This document shows positions 24,036 through 34,715 of a stretch of 64,000 nt of DNA, piece by piece. The stretch's first letter is position 1. Each line of letters starts with the position of its first letter. The position numbers were made by a program, and so were the translations under genes. Source of the DNA: Babylonia areolata (lineage: Eukaryota; Mollusca; Gastropoda; Neogastropoda; Buccinidae); contig NC_134883.1 of NCBI RefSeq assembly GCF_041734735.1, positions 26,043,118 to 26,107,117 of the forward strand, written 5' to 3'. Under the pieces are notes generated by a model. It did no database searches, had not been told where the DNA came from, and worked only from the letters and a program-made list of their open reading frames with translations.

Positions 24036-24038
24036 CTT
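23965..24038 (+). repeat. Alternating CG/GT tract, Z-DNA-prone
   Basis: GCGCGCACGCGCGCGCGCG, then a long (GT)n, then GCGCGCGC: about 70 bp of nearly uninterrupted alternating purine-pyrimidine in the loop of the inverted repeat. Confidence 0.8.
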
Positions 24039-24434
24039 GTACGGGGTGGGGGAGTGGTGGGGAGGTCCGGGGGAAGGGCTAGGGGGGGGGGGGGGTTGCA
24101 TGTGTTTGTGTGTATCAATGTGCATGTGCGTGCGTGTATCTATGTATATGTATGTGCGCGCGCTAGCCCGCGTGCGCGCGTATATGTTAAAAGATAACAA
24201 TGTCATAATTAGTCATAACAATGTCATAACTAGTGTGAACTAATCATGCATTTAAAAAAAATTGCTTTGGGGACATGATTTAAAATTGTTATAAATATCA
24301 GATTAGGATGTCGCCTAGAAGCAAATAAAGGCCTTTCAGAAAAGCGGATTGCAGAACGCTGCAGTGAAGTATATCCAGCACGCACTGCGCTCTTGATTCG
24401 GAAGAAGTGCAAACCTTACTGAGGTGATGATGCT

Positions 24435-24935
24435 GATGTTGATATGAGTACTCACATAGCACCTATCCTCGGTCGGAGACCAAGCTCTAAGCGCTTTACA
24501 AACACGGAGTCATTTGCACAACAGGCTGACTTCCTGGGTAGAGCCGACTGAAAGCTGCCGGCCATTTGGGCGCTCGTCATTCGTTTCCTGTGTCATTCAA
24601 TCAGGTTTCAGTCACACACACACATGCACACACTTGCAGACGTGTAACAGTTTATGTGTATGACCGTTTTGCTTATTTACCCCGTCATTTAGATACTCAT
24701 ACTCCGTTTTCATGCGCATGCTGGGTATGTTCCTGTCTCCATAAACCACCGAATGCTGACATGGATACGTGCGTATTTGATCTTCTGCTTGTGTATACAC
24801 ACGAAGGGGCTTCAGGCAAAAGCAGATCTGCATTTCTGTTGACCTAGGAAATCGGAAAAACCCATCTTCTACCCACCAGACGCCGTTACTGAGATTCGAA
24901 CCCGGGACCCTCAGACTGAAAGTCCAACACATACG
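24435..24935 (-). mobile_element. Type-1 SINE with alternative long 3' end
   Basis: Head and core as in the copy at 1363. In place of the (GAA)n end it has a CA-rich spacer and a GTAAAGCGCTTAGAG..GGTGCTATGTGAGTAC tail ending in CATCATC-type repeats. This GCGCTATATAA-like end is widespread in LINE-mobilised SINEs. Confidence 0.8.
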
Positions 24936-24939
24936 AATT

Positions 24940-26170
24940 ATTTTAAAATGTTATTGTAGTAGAAGTGGTGGCAGCATCATCCATGTTAATGTGAAGTGCT
25001 GAGCAGTGTTAGCTGATCAAGAAGTGCGTGCCTTTGTACTGCTAAAATACAAGGAGAGGTCTCGGGGTTTCTCCCCACTGTAGACTATTTTAGGTATTTG
25101 TCACCTCTGTCTTCATCACACCGAAACTTAAAACGGGCAGCTTATTATTATTAGCTTTCTATTTCGTGTGTGTGTGTGTGTGTTTCAATCACCGAGTTAA
25201 ACCTAAAAATTATGTACGAGCGCATTAAAAATCCTTTTTTTTTTTTTTTTTTTTTTTTTGAGATTTCCTCTCTATGAAGAACTATGATTGCCTTCAAGAA
25301 CTCTATTTCCGAAGGAGAACATAACACCGGCGTTCTTAACTCCTGAGCTTTCTCCTTCTTTCACTTCTTCTTTCGCCTCTGCCTCCTGTCAATCATCCTA
25401 GTCACTAGAGATGTTCACTTTCACACACTGTCACCCCGGCTACTATAATGTCGTTCAAATCACTATCACCGAGTGTCACTTACCGTAATGTTGTTATTCA
25501 ATGGAGAAGTTTCGACATCCGTTTATGATATTGACTGCAGGCTAAGAATGAACATATTATTATTGTGCTTTTATGCCAGTGTGAGTCAGATACAATAGGC
25601 TCATTGTTCGTTGTTTGTCTTTCCTTCATTTACCTTTCGTTCGATGAACATGTGAAGGTTATAGTCGCTTTTTTTAAACTTTTTTTTTACGGTAGTGTGT
25701 GTTGATGTGGGCATACATATGCGAGCTTGAGCTCGTTGCTGTCGAAGATTTTAATGCATTTTAGTGTGTGTTTTTTTCACACATGTGATATACGTTCGCG
25801 CGCGCGCGTGTTGTGACGTAAACTAATACAGGACACAATTACAATATCCTCCATCAGTGCTCTTTTGTCCGCCGCGAAGATGAAATAAGCCAACGCTTTT
25901 GTCCGCCGCGAAGATGAAATAAGCCAAAGATCCTGTAATCCTTTTTTTTCTTTTCAAAAAGTACTTGTTATGTAATGGATAAGTTCGGAATCGTGTTGTG
26001 ATTGTTATACGCATTTTGTGAGTTTAAAAACATTTATAAAAAAAAATCGTGTGATTCATATGAGAGACGGATGGGTTCTGGAATAAAGAGAAATAGCCAG
26101 GTGCATCAATTTCGTCGATGTTTGTGTAACTGAGAAGAAAAATACTCAGCAATGAGTCGTAGTCAGAACA
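24940..26170. other. No gene recognised
   Basis: Contains a T run at about 25233-25259, a CG run near 25797 and a small direct duplication (TTTGTCCGCCGCGAAGATGA at about 25864 and 25900). Nothing coding. Confidence 0.6.
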
Positions 26171-26177
26171 CATTAAA

Positions 26178-26592
26178 AACTTGTGGAGTGATGGCCTAGA
26201 GGTAAAGCGTCCGCCTAGGAAGCGAGAGAATCTGAGCGCGCTGGTTCGAATCACGGCTCAGCCGCCGATATTTTCTCCCCCTCCACTAGACCTTGAGTGG
26301 TGTTCTGGACACTAGTCATTCGGATGAGACGATAAACCGAGGTCCCGTGTGCAGCATGCACTTAGCGCACGTAAAAGAACCCACCGCAACAAAAGGGTTG
26401 TTCCTGGCAAAATTCTGTAGAAAAATCCACTGCGATAGGAAAAACAAATAAAAAAAAAAACTGCACGCAGGAAAAAATACAAAAAAATGGGTGGCGCTGT
26501 AGTGTAGCGCCGCGCTCTCCGTGGGGACAGCAGCCCGAATTTCACACAGAGAAATCTGTTGTGATAAAAAGAAATACAAATACAACAAATAG
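26178..26592 (+). mobile_element. Type-4 tRNA-derived SINE
   Basis: Head GTGGAGTGATGGCCTAGAGG..AGCGCGCTGGTTCGAATCAC. The core GGTCCCGTGTGCAGCATGCA..GGCAAAATTCTGTAG is shared with type 2. The end is different: GCAGCCCGAATTTCACACAG..AAAGAAATACAAATACAA. Confidence 0.88.
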
Positions 26593-26884
26593 TCGCGTTT
26601 CAAAACGCTGTCGGTGTTTGTAGAATAACTGGTACAGCAGAAATGGTGGTCGGTATATTGATTTAAAAAAAATGTCTAACAGTAACTGTTGGCCGACTGC
26701 ATTCTATGTTAGTTTATACATTGTCTTTACTTTCATGTCAGGAAATCTGGAGCAGGTGCACTGTGTCTGCTTTCATTGACGTCCATTATGACGACAGTGA
26801 CGTATCAACAACCAGCTGATGTCAGAACGGAGAGTGGGGACGTCACGTTGGTAAGATTTTTGGTTTGTTTCAGCGTCGTAGAAT

Positions 26885-26915
<31 letters not shown>

Positions 26916-27199
26916 TCCTCACGTAAGCGCGCACGTGTATGCGTGTTTGCGTTCGCGCACGTGTGTGTGGGGCAAGGGCAAGGGGGTGGGAGGGAGACAG
27001 AGACTGGGAGAGAGACAGAGAGAGTACGTGTGTGTATGTGCTTGAAAATACGAACGTAGAAACAGGATATAGTATAAGTGGTGAAATTTGTTTTGCACGA
27101 TTATGAATGGTGACACACTTGTTGACGCACGTCATTCCTTTATCATTGTCGTAAGCAGGATTACTGCAGGCTGCGTTCGTGCTTTGTGTCACCATCACA

Positions 27200-27660
27200 T
27201 ACTTCTTACAGTTAGGCCAACAGCAAGGTGAGAACTGTAAGATCAACGGTTTCTCCACAGCAATGGAAAGCATTTCACAGCTTAGTCTATTGTGAAGGAC
27301 TCTCAAAACTAACTGCCGAGATTGCACTGGATCTTAGTGCTGTAGCCTTTGGGGCTAGCTGGCCTTCGGGAACCATCCCAACTCCAACTGTCCTAAAACC
27401 CTCTTGGCCAAGAAAGTGGGGGATGCAACTTGGGCAAGACACTCTCCGCTACAATTAAATTCTATTCCAGAGAGTTGGGCCAGCAGTTGCCTCCTCTGCT
27501 GTTCTGATGGTCTTAGTCGGACACGACTATCATACACATATTGCAGATTCAAGATCATAAGAGATCCCCATGCGTTCTTTGACCCCTCGTGAGGTGTTGA
27601 CGAATACAGCCAAATTAAACAAACAGAACATAACGAGCCCGAAGACCACCTTGAATAACA
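27200..27660. other. Repeat-like unclassified stretch
   Basis: GTGCTGTAGCCTTTGGGGCT..GGGCAAGACACTCTCCGC has the look of an interspersed repeat but matches no other part of the window. Short open frames on both strands are not convincing. Confidence 0.3.
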
Positions 27661-28584
27661 TTTCACGCTCTTATGCGATTTCATGCTGGTGTTATTTTAC
27701 CACTCCACCTTCAGTAATATTGGTTTTAGTAAGTCTTTAATCAGAACACATTAAAAACAAAGACACATATGTATATAATCAGTCACAAAGCAGCAACAAG
27801 ATTAGAACATAGTTTTCTCAAACGAGTGTCCTGCCTACCCATAGGTCTACCTTATGTTACCTCTGTTCGTATTTAAAGTGTACAATTGCGCAAACTCCTT
27901 TCGTGTGTTTACATCTGAACAGCTGTTATTAGTTGCTTCCTGTGGATATTTTGGATTCCTGTATCGATGGCAGCTACGTTCTCCTACCGTGGCATTGTAT
28001 ATTGTCTGTTGATATGTTGCAGAGAGGGGGGCGTGGGGGTGGGGAGGCTACAGACTTTGCAGATATTTACAGCACCGTGAACTGTATCTATCGGCACAAT
28101 ACGATGGGTTCAGTTGCAACGTCTGAAGCACATTCGGAAGCGGTCTGTATGCCGATTACATATGATCCGTTTTGGGCAGGTTTTAGAAACTGTGATAGTA
28201 TATGTATGATTTACTCTAAATTACTTTTTAAAGGTTTCTATTGCTGTTGTTTTTGTCTACTGTGATTATCGATTGCATGGATGGCTTGTCCCAGGCTGAC
28301 ATCTTAATATGGTTTATCTATATACACGTTGGATGATTTTCTCGTATTGTTTTTCTGTTTTTCACCACATTTGAATTTCTCTTGTTGAGAATACAAGTAT
28401 TCTGTATTCTAAGTAACTCTGACGCAGTCTCCTTTGTCGCACTTTTGTGCAACCCGTCTGACGCGGTGCTGCAACTTTCCTTTAAGTTCTGATGCAAAAA
28501 TTCACCAAATCTCTTTAGTTTCTCGATCATTAGAAAATTCATATGCGCCAAAATGTTTGTGTTTGGGGAGGGGGAGGGATGAGT

Positions 28585-28586
<2 letters not shown>

Positions 28587-28646
<60 letters not shown>
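28587..28646 (+). repeat. (GT)n microsatellite
   Basis: About 29 GT units followed by GGTTG-type sequence. The flanking 27660-28560 region shows no gene. Confidence 0.95.
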
Positions 28647-28648
<2 letters not shown>

Positions 28649-28807
28649 GTTGGTTGCTTAGTTGGTTGGATGGTTGGATAGTTAGTTGGTTGGTAGGTAT
28701 ATTTCATATGGAACCCCGGAACAATTAAAGCACGGTGCACTGTGATGTCTACTTAACGACCAATTATTTTCGAAACGATTCGCTTGTGTTCAACCAAACT
28801 AAAAACA

Positions 28808-28880
28808 ATCAGTATCAGTATCAGTAGATGCCTGACCAGCAGCGTAATCCAACGCGCTTAGTCAGGCCTTGAGAAGAAAA
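28808..28880 (-). mobile_element. Partial type-2 SINE tail module
   Basis: CAGTATCAGTAGATGCCTGACCAGC..AGTCAGGCCTTGAG; the middle of the tail is deleted. Followed by (AAT)n. Confidence 0.6.
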
Positions 28881-28968
28881 AAAGATAATAATAATAATAA
28901 TAATTTAAAAAACAAACAAACATAACAAGCCAATTATTTCTAATGTTTATGGGTAGTATAGTGGAGTG

Positions 28969-29362
28969 ATGGCCTAGAGGTAACGCGTCTGCCTAGGAAG
29001 CGAGAGAATCTGAGCGCGCTGGTTCGAATCACGGCTCAGCCGCCGATATTTTCTCCCCCTCCACTAGACCTTGAGTGGTGGTCTGGACGCTAGTCATTCG
29101 GATGAGACGATAAACCGAAGTCCCGTGTGCAGCATGCATTTAGTGCACGTAAAAGAACCCACGGCAACAAAAGGGTTGTTCCTGGCAAAATTCTGTAGAA
29201 AAATCCACTTCGATAGGAAAAACAAATAAAACTACACGCAGCAAAAAATACAAAAAATGGGTAGTGCTGTAGTGTATCGACGGGCAGTCCCTGGGGAGAG
29301 CAGCCCGAATTTCACACAGAGAAATCTGATGTGATAAAAAGAAATACAAATACAAATAACAT
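28969..29362 (+). mobile_element. Type-4 SINE, second full copy
   Basis: Collinear with 26178-26592, including head, core and AAATACAAATACAAAT end; a few deletions in the A-rich spacer. Confidence 0.88.
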
Positions 29363-29490
29363 CTCTGTACCATAGTTGTGTTGATAATTTTTCACTTACC
29401 GTGTCTTGTCTCGAACGTGAATGCCTAATGCTTGTTAGTTACTGTTGCCCTGAACTGCAGAAACACTCTGCAAGGACCTTAATCAAGAAC

Positions 29491-29534
<44 letters not shown>

Positions 29535-29682
29535 AGGGAGGGGGACCCGTTGCATAGAGCATGGTAACTGGCAGAGAGATATACTGCATGGAGCGTGAGA
29601 ACTTGTAGAAGGTTACATTGCGTAGAATACAGGAACAGGCAAACAGATACGTTCCATGGAACATAATAGCTAACAGAAAGAG

Positions 29683-29718
<36 letters not shown>

Positions 29719-30106
29719 TGCATGGAACATGAGAGTTTAACAGAGAAAGAGAGAGACATATAAACTGCATGGAGCACTGGAACTGACAGAAAGAGACAAA
29801 TGCCGTATTGTCTGTCGTGATTGTGCTTCGTTAATGATGCTGCACATGGGCCTTCCACTGTTCACAGCGGATGGGAGAGGGGAGGGAGATGGGGGAGAGG
29901 GCGGGAGGCGAGTGGTGGCAGAAAGAAATCAAGACAGAAAAAAAATGAATGAAGTAAGACAAGAATGAATGAATGAATGAAACGGACTTAATGCATAACA
30001 TTTAAATGAAAGCATGAATGAATGAATGAGACGGATAAAAAGGCGCAGAGGGGAGTGATAGAGTAGATATAGTAGGCCTATAGAAACACACACACCTACA
30101 CAGATG

Positions 30107-30145
<39 letters not shown>

Positions 30146-30289
30146 ATGTGTGTGTGAAAATATCTACATATATACATAATCTCTTTGTCTGTCTGCATGC
30201 ACACACACACACACACACCAAGAAAAAAAAGGAGAAGAAAGAAATACCTTTTACTTGCACTATGTCCACTGCCTATTGTGTTGACGCAG

Positions 30290-30457
30290 AAGAGCGGTGT
30301 GGGGGCAGGCTTCAAGCACTGGGACAACCCGGAAAACCTGATGGACTATGAGACGTCCCACGTCATGGAGACCGTCATCAATGTCGTCTTCCTCACTGCT
30401 GTCGTCATCGTTGGCGTCATCGGCAATGTAGTCAACATGCTGGTCTTTGCCAAACAG
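30290..30457 (+). CDS. GPCR B exon: N-terminal segment and TM1
   Basis: Acceptor GTTGACGCAG|AAG, donor CAAACAG|GTGTTC, phase 0 at both ends. Encodes FKHWDNPENLMDYETSH, then TM1 through GVIGNVVNMLVFAKQ. The intron begins with 23 T and 28 G about 12 bp after the donor, and the exon end with its donor is duplicated at 30777-30801. Confidence 0.82.
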
Positions 30458-30482
30458 GTGTTCGGAATGTTTTTTTTTTTTT

Positions 30483-30513
<31 letters not shown>

Positions 30514-30576
30514 GGGGGGGTTGTGTGGACTTGCGGGGTTTGACTTTGGTCGGTTGTTGTTGTTGTTGTTGTGGTT

Positions 30577-30645
<69 letters not shown>

Positions 30646-30683
30646 GACAGTGTGTGTGAGAGAGAGAGAGAGAGACAGAGAGA

Positions 30684-30777
<94 letters not shown>

Positions 30778-30885
30778 CATGCTGGTCTTTACCAAACAGG
30801 TGCTCGGAATATTGTTGTTGCTTTTTTTTTTTTTTTTACTTGCGGGGGTTGACTTTTGGGTTTTTTGTTTTTGTCGCTGTAGTTG

Positions 30886-30946
<61 letters not shown>

Positions 30947-31010
30947 GTTGTTGTTGTTTGACACTTATTAAAAAAAAAACAACACCTTTCATGGTCATTT
31001 TGCTTATTTT

Positions 31011-31055
<45 letters not shown>

Positions 31056-32762
31056 CCTCTCTCTGTCCTTTATTGAAGAAAAAAAACAACATTTTTTTAA
31101 AACCCAACATGTTTGAAAGATTCAAAGAAATTTAACCAACGTACTCCTTTTGGGATATGGGAGATATACAACAGCCATTGTATGTATCACGTTGATTCAC
31201 ATTTTCAGTGTGCATCACGTTGATTCACATTTTCAATCCAACAATGTCAAACAGAACAAGCATCAAAACAATAACAAAAGCAGATGAGAAGCGAGGGAGT
31301 AGCACCACTTTGAATGTGCAGATGATGGAATAGGAAAAAAAAGTAATAAAATAGACCAATAAATAAATTAATTAAAGAAAAGGTAATAAAACAAAAATAA
31401 TGTATATTACATGACATGGATACGTACATAGCGCCTATCTTCGGTCAGAGAGACCAGGCTCTAAGCGCTATACTAACACGGAGTCATTTGTAAACGAGGT
31501 TCCCACCTGGGAAAAGCTGACTGAGCGCTGCCTTTGGGCTCTCATCATTCGTTTCCTATGTCGTATTTCAATCACACACATACTCTCTCTCTCTCTCTCT
31601 CTCACTCAAAAAGACAAGTTGCGGGGTTTCTTTTGTTCGTGTATGACCTTTTCTTTTAACTCCGCCACGTAAGCCATCATAGCCTACTCCGTTTTCAGAG
31701 ATGCGCATGCTGGGTATATTCTTGTTTCCATAACCCACCAAAACACTGACATGGATCACATGATCTTGAACGTGATTATTTCATCCTCAATGTGCGTTTA
31801 CACACGGAGGGGTTTCCAGCACTAGCATGTCTGCACATACGCTGATCTGTGAGATCGGAAAAAAAAAACACCCATCAAACGAACGTTTCTCAAGGCCTGA
31901 CTAAGCGCGTTGGGTTACGCTGCTGGTCAGGCATCTGCTTGGCAGATGTGGTGTAGCGTATATGGTTTTGTCCGAACGCAGTGACGCCTCCTTGAGCTAC
32001 TGAAACTGAAACTGTCAACCAGGGACTGCAAGACAGGATCAACGTGTGTCTCTTCAGCCTGGCTCTGGCGGACTGCGGATACGTTATCGCCCTCTTCATC
32101 TACAGGTCCTACAGCCTCCTGGCCTTCCTGTCCACGGAAGTGGGGGCCTACTGGAAGATCCGCAGCCTCAACACCATCTTCGGGGTCTTCTGGGGCTTCT
32201 CCGCCGTCTCCAACCTGTTGACTCTGCTGGTGTCTGTGGAGAGGTTTGTGATCTTTGTGCATAGATGTGTGCATGGAGAGAATGACTGGATGAAGGGTTT
32301 ATTGTGTTAAGCCATAGGTCTACGCCCATTCACGAAGGGAGCAAAGGATGTGTGTGGAGTGAGAGAAAGAGACAGAGACAGAGAGAGAGTGAGAGAGACA
32401 CAGAGAGAGAGACACAGACAGACAGAGAGACAGAGAGAGACAGAAATAAAGAAACAGAGAGATACAGAGAGGGGGTAACAGTTTTCTCTATGGTTGGATA
32501 GTTGGTTGGTTGGAAGGGATAGGCGTACAGGTGAGTTGATGGGGAAAATAGACCACCGAACTACAGGGAGAGGGGGAAGGGGGTGAAGGACTGAGTCACT
32601 GGATGAACGGCAAAGAGAAAGGGGAAGAGACAGACAGATAGAGACAGACAGACAGATATGCAGACAGACAGACAAATACATAGATCGAGGGATGAAGGGA
32701 AGGGGAGACAAGAAGAGAGACAGAAAGAGGACACACACACACACACACCACACACACACGCG

Positions 32763-32793
<31 letters not shown>

Positions 32794-33814
32794 AGAAAGA
32801 GAGAGATAAGGAAGAGACAGACAGGCAGCGTTATGGGAAAGAGGGGATTTAGGTAAGTGAAAGGAAGATCGATAACGATGTTAATATTTTTTTTTAACCA
32901 AATGTATGCATCAACTATATATATGTAAATTACAAACTCCCCATGAATTGCACCACCAGCGAGCCTGCTATGTTACTATAATGTCAGTGTGAACGTATCG
33001 AGCATTGCATCGTTATGATCACATTTTTCATGTACACCAGTATACCTGTCCGGTTGGGATTTATTTTTAAACTTACGTCGATATGAACACATCGAGCCCT
33101 TGCATCGTTATCATCACATTTTTCATACACACCTGTATGTACCTGTTGTTCTGTTTGTTGTTTTTAAGATGTCTGTGTGTGGTGAGCCCGCTCCGAGCCA
33201 GGCAGCTTCTGAAGACCAAGGTCATGGTGATCCTGATCGTCCTCATCTACTTCTTCTCCCTCTCCAGCTCCCTCATCTTCAACGCCAAATACACGGTGGG
33301 CACCATCACAGATTCCAACTCCAACACCACCAGGTACAGGGCGGTCTTCAGTGACTTCTACCTCCACAACAAAGTCTTCGTCGACATCGTCTACAACTAC
33401 GTTCTGGCCATCGCCTTTCCCTTCACGTCACTCGTCGTTGTCGTCGTCTCCACCATCACCACCGTCATCTTCCTGAGGCGGGCCTTATCCTGGAAGCGGA
33501 AATCCGCTAACGTGGATGACGCCGTTGATAAAAAGGAAGCCGCGGTGACGAAGATGCTTCTGCTCGTCTGTTACGCTTACGTCATTTTCGTGACGCCGTC
33601 CGTCGTCAACGCTTTCGTTGTGCAGTTCGTGAATGGATGGAGGCCAACGGGGCGCTACTCTAACACCTTTTATGTGTACGTGGCGCTGATGCGCTTGCTT
33701 ACCGCCCTTAACTCTTCTCTGAACTTCTTTATTTATTTTTTCCGTGGTTCTAAGTTCCGAAGCACTATTCGTGAGCTTTTCTGTGGCAAAAAGCAAAAGC
33801 AAGTAACGAATTAG
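30290..33814 (+). CDS. GPCR copy B: tandem paralogue of GPCR A (start exon not seen)
   Basis: Three exons with the same phases and boundaries as copy A give about 344 residues. TM1 has GNVVN, TM2 LALAD, TM3 VER, TM7 NSSLNFFIYF. The strongest identity to A is in TM2-TM3 (AYWKIRSLNT, GVFWGFSAVSNLLTLLVSVE) and TM4-TM7; the N-terminus and tail are more diverged. Like A it lacks the TM3 and ECL2 cysteines, has one NTT sequon in ECL2 and has no start Met in its first recognised exon. A short basic C-terminal tail (GKKQKQVTN) lacks a palmitoylation-type cysteine cluster. All three exons are open with good splice sites, so it looks functional. Confidence 0.8.
30470..30520 (+). repeat. T23-G28 homopolymer block
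   Basis: Twenty-three T followed by twenty-eight G, starting 12 bp after the GPCR B TM1 donor. Could fold as a G-quadruplex in the transcript. The exact length is likely unstable or mis-sequenced. Confidence 0.85.
30577..30945 (+). repeat. Alternating (GT)n/(GA)n block in GPCR B intron 1
   Basis: Several GT and GA runs surround the duplicated exon end at 30777-30801, with another GT run at 30887-30945. Further CT runs follow at 31018-31052. Confidence 0.95.
30777..30801 (+). repeat. Duplicated end of GPCR B exon with decoy 5' splice site
   Basis: ATGCTGGTCTTTACCAAACA followed by G|GTGCTCGG repeats, with one exon difference, the last bases of the TM1 exon and its donor (30436-30464). The similarity runs on through T-rich and GT-rich intron sequence to about 30890. 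This is a local segmental duplication of about 340 bp offset, separated by (GT)n and (GA)n runs. Confidence 0.75.
31418..31880 (-). mobile_element. Type-1 SINE, long form, head missing
   Basis: Core (TTTCAGAGATGCGCATGCTGG, on + strand ACTCCGTTTTC) and the long tail (AGCGCCTATCTTCGGTC at the + strand left end) are clear. The tRNA-like head is truncated or damaged near 31880. Lies in GPCR B intron 1. Confidence 0.75.
31890..32012 (+). mobile_element. Type-2 SINE tail module next to GPCR B exon acceptor
   Basis: CTCAAGGCCTGACTAAGCGC..GACGCCTCCTTGAGCTACTG and AAACTGAAACT: only the last 120 bp of the SINE, directly followed by GTCAACCAG and the exon. Sits against a type-1 SINE on its left. Confidence 0.85.
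32023..32243 (+). CDS. GPCR B exon: TM2-TM3
   Basis: 221 bp, as in copy A. Acceptor GTCAACCAG|GGACTG, donor GAGAG|GTTTGT. Encodes GLQDRINVCLFSLALADCGY and the TM3 block ending VSVER. The 3' tail of a SINE ends about 11 bp before the acceptor, so the branch-point region lies in repeat sequence. Confidence 0.87.
32975..33160 (+). repeat. Tandem duplication (about 95 bp) before GPCR B last exon
   Basis: GAACGTATCGAGCATTGCAT..TCACATTTTTCATGTACACC is repeated as GAACACATCGAGCCCTTGCA..TCACATTTTTCATACACACC. The second copy runs up to the splice acceptor. Confidence 0.7.
33169..33814 (+). CDS. GPCR B exon: TM4-TM7 and C-terminus
   Basis: Acceptor TTTTTAAG|A; joined codon AGA. Encodes CLCVVSPLRARQLLKTKVMV, TM5 with Pro in AFPFTS, TM6 with FVTPS, TM7 NSSLNFFIYFF, stop TAG at 33812-33814. 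The third intracellular loop carries a four-residue insertion relative to A (VDDAVDKKE against VMDRKE). Confidence 0.89.
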
Positions 33815-33860
33815 GAGAAAGGGTATGGCTTTCTTACTAAGGTTTCTCTCATGTGTTAAC

Positions 33861-33866
33861 AATAAA
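33861..33866 (+). terminator. Likely poly(A) signal of GPCR B
   Basis: AATAAA about 47 bp after the stop codon. Its position suits a very short 3'UTR. Not confirmed. Confidence 0.4.
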
Positions 33867-33968
33867 TAATGAATATACATGTGTGTAGTTAACCCACTGG
33901 TTGTGTCTGAAGAGCTAACTAAAGTCTCAGGCACCTTATGCCTCATCCCTCTCTCTCGTTCTTAATGT

Positions 33969-34003
<35 letters not shown>

Positions 34004-34424
34004 GCTCGTCATAAGTAAACCTTCGATAATTCTCATCATTCATTGGACAGAATTATTGTGTAATGTGCATCAACCTATCACACTCGTACTGGAACACAAT
34101 GCCGCCTGAATGTGTAACGTTTTGTGGTGTGTCTCAGCAACGTGCATTTTTGAACATGTTCTCCCTCTCAGTCTCTTGGCAGGTACAAAAGTCTAGGCAC
34201 GGGCTAGACAGTAATATATAATTGCTGTAAGTACCCATGATGTGGTCCAGGATTCACTGCAGCACCAGAATAAGCTCAAACACGGGATGAGTGTTCTGGT
34301 GTTCTGTGTGTGTCGTCGGGTGTTTGCTCCACACAACTCAATACATGACTCACAAAGAGTTCCAGTTCATTATGACTTTTCCGCAGAATCAGCCCAGTCA
34401 TTCTTGAAGGCTGACAACAGGTAG

Positions 34425-34715
34425 TAATCATAAGATTACGAACTGGCCAGTACCGTCTCAACGCCCACTTGTTCAGAAAGGTGAAGCTGGCACTAACTCC
34501 CTGCCTGCTCATGTGGTCTCGAAGACCAAACACCAGAACACATTCTTCAGTTTTGTCCCTTCTTGAAGGGACTCAGAGACACTGTATGGCCGACACCAAC
34601 CTCTACTGCACACCAAGCTCCATGGTTCCAGACAGGACTTAGGGAGGACAGCGTCATTCACCAGACGTGCTGGACTGTCACTGTAAAAAGGCGAACAAGA
34701 AGATTTCGACTGACG
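34425..34715 (+). mobile_element. LINE C-terminal fragment (RNase H-type LINE)
   Basis: VVIIRLRTGQYRLNAHLFRK, then in another frame EDQTPEHILQ, GLRDTVWPTPTS and a GGCGAACAAGAAGA end. These match the closing segment of the LINE at 9085-10078. Frame-shifted, so inactive. Confidence 0.65.

Larger units (their letters stand above)
23303..24377. repeat. Long imperfect inverted repeat (possible MITE or hairpin locus)
   Basis: The left arm 23303-23420 (ATTTGCTTCCAGGCGACATC, CTGATATTTATAAC) is the reverse complement of the right arm 24255-24377 (GTTATAAATATCAG, GATGTCGCCTAGAAGCAAAT), with scattered mismatches. The 0.83-kb interior is mostly CA/GT and CG-rich microsatellite with no ORF. It could be the ends of a non-autonomous DNA transposon or a long hairpin RNA source. 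Confidence 0.75.

Noticed and set aside
30346-31125. 259-residue minus-strand frame
   Set aside because: It runs through microsatellites and the complement of a GPCR exon; no protein features.
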